The notes under the pieces: generated by a model
The model's database searches: none
Told to the model about the DNA's origin: nothing
Seen by the model: only the letters and a program-made list of their open reading frames with translations
NCBI GenBank assembly: GCA_965222015.1
Contig: CBDCTL010000023.1
Location: 682,001-746,000, forward strand
Source: JANQPX01 sp965222015
GTDB lineage: Bacteria; Pseudomonadota; Alphaproteobacteria; Geminicoccales; Geminicoccaceae
DNA: 64,000 nucleotides
Reading direction: 5' to 3'
Translations under genes and position numbers: made by a program
Part shown: positions 32,770 through 41,355 of the stretch, one piece after another
How the letters are laid out: each line of letters starts with the position of its first letter
Position numbering within the stretch: the stretch's first letter is position 1

Positions 32770-33684
32770 TCAATGCTCCGCCGCGCCGAGAGAATAGAGA
32801 TCGTCCGGCGTGATGATCAGGTCGTAGCCGAGCCTGGCGCAGACGATCAGCACGATCAGTGCCAGCAGGATCCGGATCTGCTCGCCTCTGAGCTTCGATC
32901 CCACGCCGGTGCCGATCTGGGCGCCGATCACGCCGCCGACGATCAGCGAGAGCGCGAGAACGATGTCGACGGTCTGGTTGTTGACGGCGTGCAGGAAGGT
33001 CGTGACCGCGGTGACGAAAGCGATCTGGAAGAGGGAGGTGCCCACGACCACCTGGGTCGGCATGCCGATCACGTAGATCATCGCCGGCACCATCAGAAAG
33101 CCGCCGCCGACGCCCATGATCGCAGCGAGGATGCCGACGAAGAAGCCGAGCGCCAGCGGCGTGAGCGCGCTGATGTAGAGCCGGGAACGCTGGAAGCGCA
33201 TCTTGAACGGCAGGCCGTGCAGCCAGTGATGCCGGTGCAGCTTGCCGCGCCCGCTCTTGCGCCGGACCTGGAACCAGGCGCGCACGGATTCGACGAACAT
33301 CAGGCTGCCGACCACGCCGAGGAAGATCAGGTAGGAAAGCGAGATGACGAGGTCGATCTGGCCCAGTTCGCGCAGGATGCGGAACAGCCAGACGCCGAAG
33401 GCCGAGCCGAGGGCGCCGCCGATCACCAGCACGATGCCCATCTTGACGTCGACGTTGTTGCGCCGCATGTGCGCCATCACGCCGGAGCTGGAGGACGCCA
33501 GGATCTGGCTCGCCTCGGAGCCGACCGCGACCGCGGGCGGGATGCCGGAGAAGATCAGGAGCGGCGTCATGAGAAAGCCGCCGCCGACGCCGAAGATGCC
33601 GGACAGGAAGCCGACAGCGCCGCCCATCCCCAGCAAGAGGAAGAGGTTGACCGAGACTTCGGCGATCGGCAGGTAGATATCCAT
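32770..33684 (-). CDS. Sulfite exporter TauE/SafE-family permease
   Basis: 304 residues, eight or so membrane helices in two repeated halves, each with the family glycine motif: GFLSGIFGVGGGFLMTPLLI near residue 25 and GILAAIMGVGGGFLMVPAMI near residue 175. TauE/SafE proteins export sulfite, sulfoacetate or related anions. The central cytoplasmic loop is basic (RRKSGRGKLHRHHW). It leads the TauE-TIGR02186-Usp unit and lies 0.7 kb from the soeABC sulfite dehydrogenase genes on the other strand. Together they suggest the cell removes sulfite by both export and oxidation. Confidence 0.88.
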   Translation of the reverse strand: MDIYLPIAEVSVNLFLLLGMGGAVGFLSGIFGVGGGFLMTPLLIFSGIPPAVAVGSEASQILASSSSGVMAHMRRNNVDVKMGIVLVIGGALGSAFGVWLFRILRELGQIDLVISLSYLIFLGVVGSLMFVESVRAWFQVRRKSGRGKLHRHHWLHGLPFKMRFQRSRLYISALTPLALGFFVGILAAIMGVGGGFLMVPAMIYVIGMPTQVVVGTSLFQIAFVTAVTTFLHAVNNQTVDIVLALSLIVGGVIGAQIGTGVGSKLRGEQIRILLALIVLIVCARLGYDLIITPDDLYSLGAAEH

Positions 33685-33822
33685 CGGGTGCCCGAATCAG
33701 GACGACGGCTCTTTGAGCGGAAATAGCGCCGACAACATCGCTGCCCGCTGGAACCACGTCAAGCCACGCTCTCGCGAAAAGCGAGAACCGGTGCAGGCTT
33801 CCGGCGACGCCGAAACGGCGCG

Positions 33823-34239
33823 TCAGGCGGGCCTGGAAGCGTCGTGATCGAAGGCCGGATCGACCGGAAGCTGGAGCGCGTTCGCAAGCTGGTTGGTGCG
33901 GCCGGCGAGGGACACCACCCGCAGAAAATCCGCATACATGGCATCCGTCATGCCCTTTCCGCGCGCGGCGGCGGTATGCGAGTGGACGCAGTAGCTGCAG
34001 GCATTGGCGATCGACACCGCCATGTAGATCAGCTCCTTGGTCAGCGGGTCGAGCTCGCTCGGCGTCGCCATGACCTCCTTGACGTCGGTCCAGACGTCCT
34101 CGAGCAGAGCGGGATCGAAGGCGAGATGCGGCCAGAGATTGTTGATGAAGTCGCTGCCGCGGGTCTGGCGGATGTCGTCGAACACCGCCTTGACCCTCGG
34201 ATCGGTCTCAGGCTCGTTCGGGGGTGCGATCGTGGACAT
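33823..34239 (-). CDS. Carboxymuconolactone decarboxylase (AhpD-like) family protein
   Basis: 138 residues. The all-helical CMD domain shows LDPLTKELIYMAVSIANACSYCVHSHTAAARGKGMTDAMYADFLRVVSL, quoted here in parts: ELIYMAVSIANACSYCVHSH carries the C-x2-C-x2-H redox site of AhpD-like proteins. It is probably a peroxidase-linked thiol oxidoreductase rather than a true decarboxylase. It is divergent from soeA across 185 bp. The link to sulfur metabolism is only positional. Confidence 0.85.
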   Translation of the reverse strand: MSTIAPPNEPETDPRVKAVFDDIRQTRGSDFINNLWPHLAFDPALLEDVWTDVKEVMATPSELDPLTKELIYMAVSIANACSYCVHSHTAAARGKGMTDAMYADFLRVVSLAGRTNQLANALQLPVDPAFDHDASRPA

Positions 34240-34412
34240 GGCGGGGTCGTCTCCTTCCGTCGATGGTTCGCTCCGCGGACCTTGATAAGGGGGATCGAAG
34301 CGAACCTCCAGACAGCGGGCGGCCCCGCCTGGCGTTTGAACCTGCGGTCGTCCATGCTATGAGCGTAGGTAATCGGCGACATCGTGCAGCCAATGAATGA
34401 GAACGTTCGACC

Positions 34413-34427
34413 GGAGGCTTTGAGCTG
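34413..34427 (+). promoter_or_regulatory. Shine-Dalgarno GGAGG and CTG start codon of soeA
   Basis: GGAGG (34413-34417) stands seven bases before CTG 34425. No ATG, GTG or TTG exists in this frame between the in-frame stop TGA at 34398 and ATG 34494. ATG 34494 would cut off the first cysteine (codon 34488) of the iron-sulfur motif. CTG initiation is therefore the best reading. Confidence 0.7.
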
Positions 34428-37283
34428 ATCAATAGAAAACCCATCGCCACCTCTCTTCCGATCGGCGACGAGGTCAAGACGACGACCTGCTACATGTGCG
34501 CCTGTCGCTGCGGCATCAAGGTTCATCTGAAGAACGGCGAGATCCGCTACATCGAGGGCAATCGCGACCATCCCGTGAACCGGGGCGTGCTGTGCGCCAA
34601 GGGCTCGGCCGGGATCATGCAGCATCACGCGCCGGCGCGGCTCACGAAACCGCTGAGGCGGGTCGGCGAGCGCGGGCGCGCCGAGTTCGAGGAGATCGAG
34701 TGGGAGGAAGCGCTCGAGACCGCGGCGACATGGCTCGGCGCGATCAGGACGGACGACCCGAAAAAACTCGCCTTCTTCACCGGGCGCGATCAGAGCCAGG
34801 CGCTGACCGGCTGGTGGGCATCCCAGTTCGGCACGCCCAACTACGCCGCTCATGGCGGCTTCTGCTCGGTGAACATGGCGGCCGGCGGCCTCTACACCAT
34901 CGGCGGCTCGTTCTGGGAGTTCGGCGAGCCGGACTGGGAGCGCTGCCGTTATTTCATGATGTTCGGCTGCGCCGAGGACCATGACAGCAACCCGTTGAAG
35001 CTCGGGCTTTCGAAGCTGAAAGGGGCCGGCGCGAAGTTCGTCTCGGTCAATCCGGTGCGCACCGGCTATTCGGCGATCGCGGACGAGTGGCTCGGCATCC
35101 GCCCGGGCACCGACGGGCTTCTCATCCTGTCGATCGTCCACGAACTGCTGAAGGCCGGCAGGATCGACGTCGATTATCTAGCCCGCTACACCAACGCGAC
35201 CTGGCTTGTGATCCTCGACGAAGGGCCGGCGAACGGCATGTTCGTCAGGACCGGGGACGACAAGCCGATCGTCTGGGATCGCGAGAAGGATCAGCCGCGG
35301 CCGTTCGACGACCCGGACGCCAGGCCGGCGCTCAAGGGCGTGGTCACCCTCGCAAGCGGGCGGACGGCGGCGCCCGCGTTCCACCTCCTCGCAAAGCGCT
35401 ATCTGGACGAGGAGTATGCGCCGGAGCGCGTCGCCGAGGAGACCGGCATTGCCGCCTCGACCATCCGGCGGCTTGCCGCCGAGATCGCGACGGTCGCCTT
35501 CGAGCACGAGGTGGTGATCGAGCAGCCCTGGACCGACGCCTTCGGCCGCCGGCATGAGCGGATGATCGGCCGTCCGGTCGCCATGCACGCCATGCGCGGC
35601 ATTTCCGCCCATGCCAACGGCTTCCACACCTGCCGCGCGCTGCATCTGCTGCAGACCCTGATCGGCAGCATCGACTGCCCGGGCGGCTTTCGCTACAAGC
35701 CGCCCTTTCCGAAGCCGGTCCCGCCCGGCCCCAGGCCCGCCGGCAAGGAGGACCATGTCGCCGCCGGCAAACCGATGCCCGGCCCGCCGCTCGGCTTCAC
35801 CGCGGACCCCGAAGACCTCCTGGTCGACGGTGAGGGCCGCGCGCTCAGGATCGACAAGGCGTTTTCCTGGGAAGCCCCGCTTTCCGCCCACGGCATGATG
35901 CACATGGTGATCACCAACGCCTTCAACGGTGATCCCTACCCGATCGACACGCTGTTCATGTACATGGCGAACATGGCCTGGAACTCGGCGATGAACACCG
36001 AGGGCACCATCGCCATGCTGACCGCGAAGGACGAGGCGAGCGGCGGTTACAAGATCCCGCGCATCATCTACTCGGATGCCTACTTCTCCGAGATGGTCGC
36101 CTATGCGGATCTGATCCTGCCGGATACGACCTATCTGGAACGCTGGGACTGCGTCTCCATGCTGGACCGGCCGATCAGCTCGGCGGAGGGCCCGGCGGAT
36201 GCGATCCGCCAGCCGGTGGTGACGCCGGATCGGGACGTGCGCCCGTTTCAGGACGTGTTGCTCGACCTCGGGACGAGGCTCGGCCTTCCCGGCATGACCA
36301 AAGAGGACGGCAGCCCGCGCTTCCCCGGCGGCTATGCCGACTATCTCGTCAATCACGAGCGCAAGCCCGGCGTCGGTTCGCTGATGGGCTTTCGCGGCGT
36401 CGACGGCTCGAAGAAGGGCAAGGGCGAGCCCAACCCGGAGCAGCTTCAGCGCTATATCGGGAACGGCTGCTTCTGGCAGGACGAGATCCCGGCGGAGGCT
36501 GCCTTCTTCAAGCACGCGAACCGGGCCTATCTCGACTACGCCGTCGCCATGGGCTTCATCGACGATGCGGCGCCGATCGTCATCCAGCTCTACAGCGAGG
36601 TGCTGCAGAAGTTCAGGCTGGCCGCCGACGGTCACGGCCTCGCCCAGCCGCCGGAGGCGCACCGGGAGCGGGTCAGCACGTTCTTCGACCCGCTGCCGTT
36701 CTGGTATCCGCCATTCGAAGACGTCACGAACGACGAGGAGACTTACCCGATGCACGCCATCACCCAGCGCCCGATGGCGATGTATCACAGCTGGGGCTCG
36801 ATGAACGCCTGGCTGCGCCAGATCCACGGCAGCAACCGCCTGTATATGAGCCGGGTGCGCGCGAAAAAACTCGGGATCGGCGGCGACGACTGGGTCTGGA
36901 TCACCTCCCGCCACGGCAGGGTCAAGGCGCAGGTGCGGCTGATGGACGGCGTCAACGAGGACACGGTCTGGACCTGGAACGCCATCGGCAAGCGCAAGGG
37001 CGCCTGGAACCTCGCCGACGATTCGCCGGAAGCCACCAAAGGCTTTCTGCTCAATCACCTGATCGACGAGCTTCTGCCCGAACGGGAAGGCGGCTATCGC
37101 TACGCCCAGGCCGACCCGGTCACCGGCCAGGCCGCCTGGTACGATCTTCGGGTGCGCATCGAGCGGGCCGACCCCAGGGAGGATGCGCTGTCCATGCCGC
37201 AGTTCGAGACGCTGAACCCGCCGCAAGCAGGGGATGGCGTCGTCCAGACGCTCCGCTACGGCGCCCGGACGGAGACGTCATGA
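34425..37283 (+). CDS. soeA: Sulfite dehydrogenase molybdopterin subunit (SoeA-type)
   Basis: 952 residues if translation starts at CTG 34425. From there the N-terminal cluster motif is complete: Cys22-x2-Cys25-x3-Cys29-x27-Cys57. The later sequence GTPNYAAHGGFCSVNMAAGG places Cys147 as the likely Mo ligand. Molybdopterin-binding and dinucleotide-binding domains follow, with YADLILPDTTYLERWD and a C-terminal domain near MYHSWGSMNAWLRQIHGSNR. SoeABC oxidises sulfite to sulfate on the cytoplasmic face and passes electrons to quinone. Size, three-gene order with a four-cluster ferredoxin and DmsC anchor, and TauE nearby support SoeA over other DMSO-reductase relatives. The stop overlaps the next ATG. 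Confidence 0.88.
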   Translation: MINRKPIATSLPIGDEVKTTTCYMCACRCGIKVHLKNGEIRYIEGNRDHPVNRGVLCAKGSAGIMQHHAPARLTKPLRRVGERGRAEFEEIEWEEALETAATWLGAIRTDDPKKLAFFTGRDQSQALTGWWASQFGTPNYAAHGGFCSVNMAAGGLYTIGGSFWEFGEPDWERCRYFMMFGCAEDHDSNPLKLGLSKLKGAGAKFVSVNPVRTGYSAIADEWLGIRPGTDGLLILSIVHELLKAGRIDVDYLARYTNATWLVILDEGPANGMFVRTGDDKPIVWDREKDQPRPFDDPDARPALKGVVTLASGRTAAPAFHLLAKRYLDEEYAPERVAEETGIAASTIRRLAAEIATVAFEHEVVIEQPWTDAFGRRHERMIGRPVAMHAMRGISAHANGFHTCRALHLLQTLIGSIDCPGGFRYKPPFPKPVPPGPRPAGKEDHVAAGKPMPGPPLGFTADPEDLLVDGEGRALRIDKAFSWEAPLSAHGMMHMVITNAFNGDPYPIDTLFMYMANMAWNSAMNTEGTIAMLTAKDEASGGYKIPRIIYSDAYFSEMVAYADLILPDTTYLERWDCVSMLDRPISSAEGPADAIRQPVVTPDRDVRPFQDVLLDLGTRLGLPGMTKEDGSPRFPGGYADYLVNHERKPGVGSLMGFRGVDGSKKGKGEPNPEQLQRYIGNGCFWQDEIPAEAAFFKHANRAYLDYAVAMGFIDDAAPIVIQLYSEVLQKFRLAADGHGLAQPPEAHRERVSTFFDPLPFWYPPFEDVTNDEETYPMHAITQRPMAMYHSWGSMNAWLRQIHGSNRLYMSRVRAKKLGIGGDDWVWITSRHGRVKAQVRLMDGVNEDTVWTWNAIGKRKGAWNLADDSPEATKGFLLNHLIDELLPEREGGYRYAQADPVTGQAAWYDLRVRIERADPREDALSMPQFETLNPPQAGDGVVQTLRYGARTETS

Positions 37284-38053
37284 CCGACCTTCCGAAGACC
37301 CCGCCGGAAAAGCGTCTCGGCCTGGTGATCGATCTCGACATCTGCGTCGGCTGCCATGCCTGCGTGGTGAATTGCAAGGAATGGAATACCGGCGGCTATC
37401 CGGCGCCGCTCAGCGATCAGGATCCCTATGGCAAGTCGGCGCGCGGCGCCTGGCTGAACCGCGTCCACTCCTATGAAGTCGCCCCAAGCCAAGGGAATGA
37501 CGGAGAGGCGGGACGCACCGTCCATTTTCCGAAATCCTGCCTGCATTGCGAGAACGCGCATTGCGTCACCGTCTGCCCGACCGGCGCTTCCTACAAGCGG
37601 GACGAGGACGGAATCGTCCTGGTGGACGAGGACAAATGCATCGGCTGCGGGCTCTGCGCCTGGGCCTGTCCCTATGGTGCCCGCGAGCTGGACGCTGCCG
37701 AGGGCGTCATGAAAAAATGCACGCTCTGCATCGATCGCATCTACAACGAGACGCTTTCGCCCGCCGAGCAGGAGCCGGCCTGCGTCGCCACCTGTCCGGC
37801 GCGGGCCCGGCATTTCGGCGATTTCGCCGATCCGAAATCGAACGTTTCGCGCCTGGTCGAGGAACGCGGCGGCTACGATCTCATGGCGGAGATGGGCTAC
37901 CGGCCGACCAACAAATATCTGCCGCCGCGCTCAGCCGCGTCGGTCAGTGAGACGATCGGGGCGCCGGAAGCGCTGACGCCGAGGGCCGAAGGCGGCTTTC
38001 TCGGCTGGCTCGATCGGGTGCTGTCGGCCGATCGGCCTTCGGATCCGTCATGA
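37280..38053 (+). CDS. soeB: Sulfite dehydrogenase iron-sulfur subunit (SoeB-type)
   Basis: 257 residues. ATG 37280 overlaps the soeA stop as ATGA. Four [4Fe-4S] sites are visible: CVGCHACVVNCKEWN, CLHCENAHCVTVCPTG, CIGCGLCAWACPYG, and CTLCIDR with CVATCPARARHFGD. This is the electron-transfer subunit that links the molybdenum centre to the membrane anchor. No Tat or Sec signal is present, as expected for the cytoplasmic SoeABC enzyme. The C-terminal 60 residues include YDLMAEMGYRPTNKYLPPR, common in this subfamily. Confidence 0.92.
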   Translation: MTDLPKTPPEKRLGLVIDLDICVGCHACVVNCKEWNTGGYPAPLSDQDPYGKSARGAWLNRVHSYEVAPSQGNDGEAGRTVHFPKSCLHCENAHCVTVCPTGASYKRDEDGIVLVDEDKCIGCGLCAWACPYGARELDAAEGVMKKCTLCIDRIYNETLSPAEQEPACVATCPARARHFGDFADPKSNVSRLVEERGGYDLMAEMGYRPTNKYLPPRSAASVSETIGAPEALTPRAEGGFLGWLDRVLSADRPSDPS

Positions 38054-39138
38054 AACCAGCCCCCTCGATCATCGGCTTTACCACCGCTTCCGGCCTCGGC
38101 TACGGCATGCTGTTCGTCATGGCGCTGGGCTCGCTGACCGGGCTCCTGCCGACCGACCGCTGGCTCGGCATGTCGGGCTTCGCCCTCGCCTTCGCCGCCG
38201 TCACCGGCGGGCTCGTCGCCTCGACCTTCCATCTCGGCCATCCCGAGCGCGCCTGGCGGGCGATCTCGCAATGGCGGAGTTCCTGGCTCTCGCGGGAGGG
38301 GCTGCTCGCCCTCGTCACCTACGTGCCTGCGATCCTTTTCGCGCTCGGCTGGGTGATCGGCGAGCGCGTGGCCGGCCTTACAGGCCTGATGGCCCTGCTG
38401 ACGGCGGTCCTGGCGGCCGCGACGGTCTACTGCACCGGCATGATCTATGCCTCCCTGCCGCCGATCAGAACCTGGCATCAGCCGCTTACGGCGCCCCTTT
38501 ATCTGGCCTTCTCGGCGATGACCGGCCTGCTCGCGATGCAGTGGCTGCTCACCCTGTTCGGCGCCGATCACGTCATCGTCGGCGCCCTCGCTTTGGCTGC
38601 GATCGCCGGTGCGTTCGCTCTGAAAATCCTCTACTGGCAAAAGCTGCGCAGAGAAGCGGGCGACGGCCCCACCGCGTCCGACGCCACCGGTCTGGGCAGC
38701 GCCGGCCTGGTGCGCATGCTCGATCCGCCGCACACCCAGACCAACTATCTTCTGGAGGAGATGGGCTTTCGGATCGCCCGCAAGCACGCCGGGCGGCTTC
38801 GGATGCTCGCTTTGGCGTTCGGCCTTTTCGGCTCGCTCATCCTGACCCTGCTGACGATGGTGTTCACCGGCTGGACGGCGGTGCTGCCGGCCACGGGCGC
38901 ACTGCTGGCGGGCGTGGTGGGCGTGCTCACCGAGCGCTGGCTGTTCTTCGCCGAAGCCGAGCATACGATGATGCTTTATTACGGCGGCCATGGCCAGGCC
39001 GATCGCAAAGACCAGACCGCCCAGCCGGTTTCATCGGGGAGGAGCCCTGCGGCAGGAGCGGTCAGAACGAAACGGCAGGTGCCGCCGAGGCCGATCCGTC
39101 AGGTGCTGCTGGACGAGGATCAGGCCGCGGAGCGCTGA
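38050..39138 (+). CDS. soeC: Sulfite dehydrogenase membrane anchor (SoeC/DmsC family)
   Basis: 362 residues, with eight or nine predicted membrane helices (for example GMLFVMALGSLTGLLP, GFALAFAAVTGGLVASTFHL, LAFSAMTGLLAMQWLL). ATG 38050 overlaps the soeB stop. HLGHPERAWRAISQWRSSWLSREG is the conserved DmsC loop (quoted core: HPERAWRAISQWRSSWLSRE), and FAEAEHTMMLYYG marks the family end. About 50 further polar residues follow, and this tail overlaps the convergent arsR-type gene by 19 bp, so it is likely a recent extension. It anchors SoeAB and hands electrons to ubiquinone. Confidence 0.9.
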   Translation: MKPAPSIIGFTTASGLGYGMLFVMALGSLTGLLPTDRWLGMSGFALAFAAVTGGLVASTFHLGHPERAWRAISQWRSSWLSREGLLALVTYVPAILFALGWVIGERVAGLTGLMALLTAVLAAATVYCTGMIYASLPPIRTWHQPLTAPLYLAFSAMTGLLAMQWLLTLFGADHVIVGALALAAIAGAFALKILYWQKLRREAGDGPTASDATGLGSAGLVRMLDPPHTQTNYLLEEMGFRIARKHAGRLRMLALAFGLFGSLILTLLTMVFTGWTAVLPATGALLAGVVGVLTERWLFFAEAEHTMMLYYGGHGQADRKDQTAQPVSSGRSPAAGAVRTKRQVPPRPIRQVLLDEDQAAER

Positions 39139-39488
39139 AGCTCGTTCGCGGCAAGGGCGGCTTTGTCGAAGGCCGCGACCTCGCCCTCATGGTCCCGTCG
39201 GCAATAGAGGCTGTGCAGCGTCGCGAGCACGGCCTGGGCTTCGACGCCGGAAACCCGATAATAGATGGTCTGCGAGGACCTGCGCGTGCGCACGAGACCT
39301 TCACGGCGCAGGCGCGCCAGATGCTGGGAAAGCGCCGATTGACTCAGTCCGATCTTTTCCACCAGATCACCGACCGATCGCTCCCCTTCCAGCAATGTGC
39401 ACAGGATCATCAGGCGGTGTTCGTTTCCCAGGGTTTTCAAAAGCCCCGACGCCTCTCTTGCCAAAGGCTGTAACTCTGTCGAGTTCAT
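39120..39488 (-). CDS. ArsR-family regulator, BigR/SqrR-like persulfide sensor
   Basis: 122 residues with a winged helix: LLKTLGNEHRLMILCTLLEGERSVGDL, then recognition region LSQSALSQHLARLRREGLVRTRR and wing SQTIYYRVSG. Two cysteines, Cys30 and Cys96, are 66 residues apart, the same spacing as the pair (41 and 107) that forms a tetrasulfide link in SqrR-type sensors. It converges on and overlaps soeC by 19 bp. A role in controlling sulfide or sulfite detoxification genes in response to reactive sulfur is a well-based inference; no operator was identified. Confidence 0.87.
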   Translation of the reverse strand: MNSTELQPLAREASGLLKTLGNEHRLMILCTLLEGERSVGDLVEKIGLSQSALSQHLARLRREGLVRTRRSSQTIYYRVSGVEAQAVLATLHSLYCRRDHEGEVAAFDKAALAANELQRSAA

Positions 39489-39692
39489 GCCGCATCCCCA
39501 GATCGTTGGGCACCCTCAAAGGGAGTCCTGGTCACGCACTTCTTATCGACAGTGAAGCGATTTGACCAGCTGAGAAAGACATAGTCCGCTCCGGGGGCGC
39601 TTTCCAGTCGAGAACGCCGGATGATGCCCGGCCGCACCAGGACTGTTGCCCGAAAACTACGGTGAGACTTCGGTCTTTCGACAGGGGGGACT

Positions 39693-40979
39693 TCAGGAAC
39701 GATCCGCGCCGAACGCCCAGACGAGATTGCGCCCGGTATCCAGGAACTTGGCCGGATCGTAGGCATCACCGTCCAGGCGGACCTCGTAATGCAGATGCCG
39801 TCCGGTGCTGCGCCCCGTGCTGCCGATGATGCCGATCACGTCCCGAAAAGAGACCAGCTGGCCTTCCTCGACCTTGACTTCCTTCATGTGACCGAAACGG
39901 GTGGTGACACCCATGCCGTGATCGATCTCGACGGTGTTGCCATAGGGGCCTAGCGGTCCGGCGTGAACCACCACACCGGGGGCGGTCGCCCTGATCTTGG
40001 AGTTGGGTGCAGCGCCGAAATCGAGACCACCGTGGAAGGCGAGTTCGCCGGTGATCGGATCACTGCGCTTGCCGAAGGAACTGGTGAGACTGTAATGGTC
40101 GATCGGCGCGCCGAGCGGCAGGGAACGCGCCAGGGTCTGAAGCGCGACCAGCCGCTGGATCTCGGTCGTGATCTCGTCCACGACCGACTCGCCGCCGGTC
40201 TGGTCGCCGGCGACCTCGAACGGACCGCCCTGGCCGAGCTCGGTCTCTCCGGCGCGCGCGATCAGAAGGTCGAGATCCATGCCGGTCTGGGCGAACAGAT
40301 CCTCGAGTGCATGGGCCCGCTCCAGCGCCCAGTCCTGCAGCCAGTCCTGTGCGCCGGCATTCTCTTTCGCCTGCAGCTCGCTTTCCAGCTTGGTCAGACG
40401 CCAGCGAAGCCCCATCTCGACACGTTCGCCGGCGTCGCGCTGCTGACTGATCTCGGCGAGCTGCGACTCGGCCGCCTCCAGCCGTTCTTTCAGGGTCAGC
40501 TTCTCGCTGACGGCGTCCGAGAGCAGACGCTCGGTCTCACCGATCGACGCTTCGAAGGTGGAGATCAGGCGATTGGCGGCCTCGCGCTGCACCTCGATCT
40601 GCTTGAGCTGCTGCTCCTGCCGCTCGAGTTGCCTGATCAGCGTATGTCGCATCGTGCGCATGGCCTGAATGGTGCCGCGCTGCTGATCGCCGGCGTTCTC
40701 GAAATTCTCGATCTCGTCCAGGAACGCGACCTGGGAGCGCTTGGCATCCGACAACATCCGGGCATAGGTGAGCTCGAGATGCTTGATGTCGTCGACCGTC
40801 TGTGTCCAGACGCCCTGCGCCTTGAAATAGGCAACGTTCGTCACCGTGCCCCAGGCGGACAGGACGAACAGAACCAACGCGGCGACCAGGGTTTTACGGT
40901 AGGCGAAACACCACCGGCCCGGCGCCGTTTTGAGCACACCATCAGCAATCAGACGCCAAAGCGCCCTCAAAGACTTCAT
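39693..40979 (-). CDS. M23 peptidoglycan peptidase with coiled coil (EnvC/MepM-like)
   Basis: 428 residues from ATG 40979; the longer open frame to 41435 has no coding features. One N-terminal membrane helix (TLVAALVLFVLSAWGTV) anchors it to the inner membrane. A long coiled coil (about 75-225, Glu/Gln/Arg/Leu-rich) follows. The C-terminal LytM domain has SSFGKRSDPITGELAFHGGLDFG, HGMGVTTRFGHMKE and GRSTGRHLHYEVRLDG. Both zinc-site signatures (H-x3-D and H-x-H) are intact, so it may be an active endopeptidase, or an activator of amidases. A promoter candidate lies at 41097-41125. Confidence 0.9.
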   Translation of the reverse strand: MKSLRALWRLIADGVLKTAPGRWCFAYRKTLVAALVLFVLSAWGTVTNVAYFKAQGVWTQTVDDIKHLELTYARMLSDAKRSQVAFLDEIENFENAGDQQRGTIQAMRTMRHTLIRQLERQEQQLKQIEVQREAANRLISTFEASIGETERLLSDAVSEKLTLKERLEAAESQLAEISQQRDAGERVEMGLRWRLTKLESELQAKENAGAQDWLQDWALERAHALEDLFAQTGMDLDLLIARAGETELGQGGPFEVAGDQTGGESVVDEITTEIQRLVALQTLARSLPLGAPIDHYSLTSSFGKRSDPITGELAFHGGLDFGAAPNSKIRATAPGVVVHAGPLGPYGNTVEIDHGMGVTTRFGHMKEVKVEEGQLVSFRDVIGIIGSTGRSTGRHLHYEVRLDGDAYDPAKFLDTGRNLVWAFGADRS

Positions 40980-41355
40980 CCTCAAACCCCACCCGTATCC
41001 CGCTCTAGACGAACAGCCATCCCTTGGGAAAGGCGCGGCGCTCGATGGCTTCAGGACCTTCAGTGGTCTCTGTCGGAAGCCGAAATTACGGCGCGGATTA
41101 TGTGAAGGAAGGCCGCGCGCGACAAGATCCATTTTCGAATTTCCGCTGCAAAAATGGCTTTCGCCCACAAAATTCTCGAGCTTTCCCCACAGTTTCCCGC
41201 CGCTTCGAGAGAGATTGACACAAGCTTCAACAATCTGGCGTTGATAGGCGGAATCGCGGCCTCCCATGCCCGCCCGGCAACATGTCTTGAACGCCGAGCG
41301 CCTTCTCGGTAGGAAGCAACGCTTCGGAAAAACGACATCGACACGAGGGAACGTC
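40980..41355. other. Intergenic region between divergent genes
   Basis: About 375 bases lie between the M23 peptidase and glycosyltransferase genes. Besides the minus-strand promoter candidate there is TTGACA at 41215-41220 on the plus strand without a clear -10 partner. No gene or hairpin was seen. Confidence 0.4.
41097..41125 (-). promoter_or_regulatory. Candidate promoter for the M23 peptidase gene
   Basis: On the minus strand TTGTCG (41120-41125) and CATAAT (41097-41102) are separated by exactly 17 bases. They lie about 120 bases upstream of ATG 40979. Confidence 0.5.

Noticed and set aside
35178..37226. A 682-codon minus-strand open frame inside soeA
   Set aside because: It is a shadow of soeA on the opposite strand, with no start context or recognisable domain.
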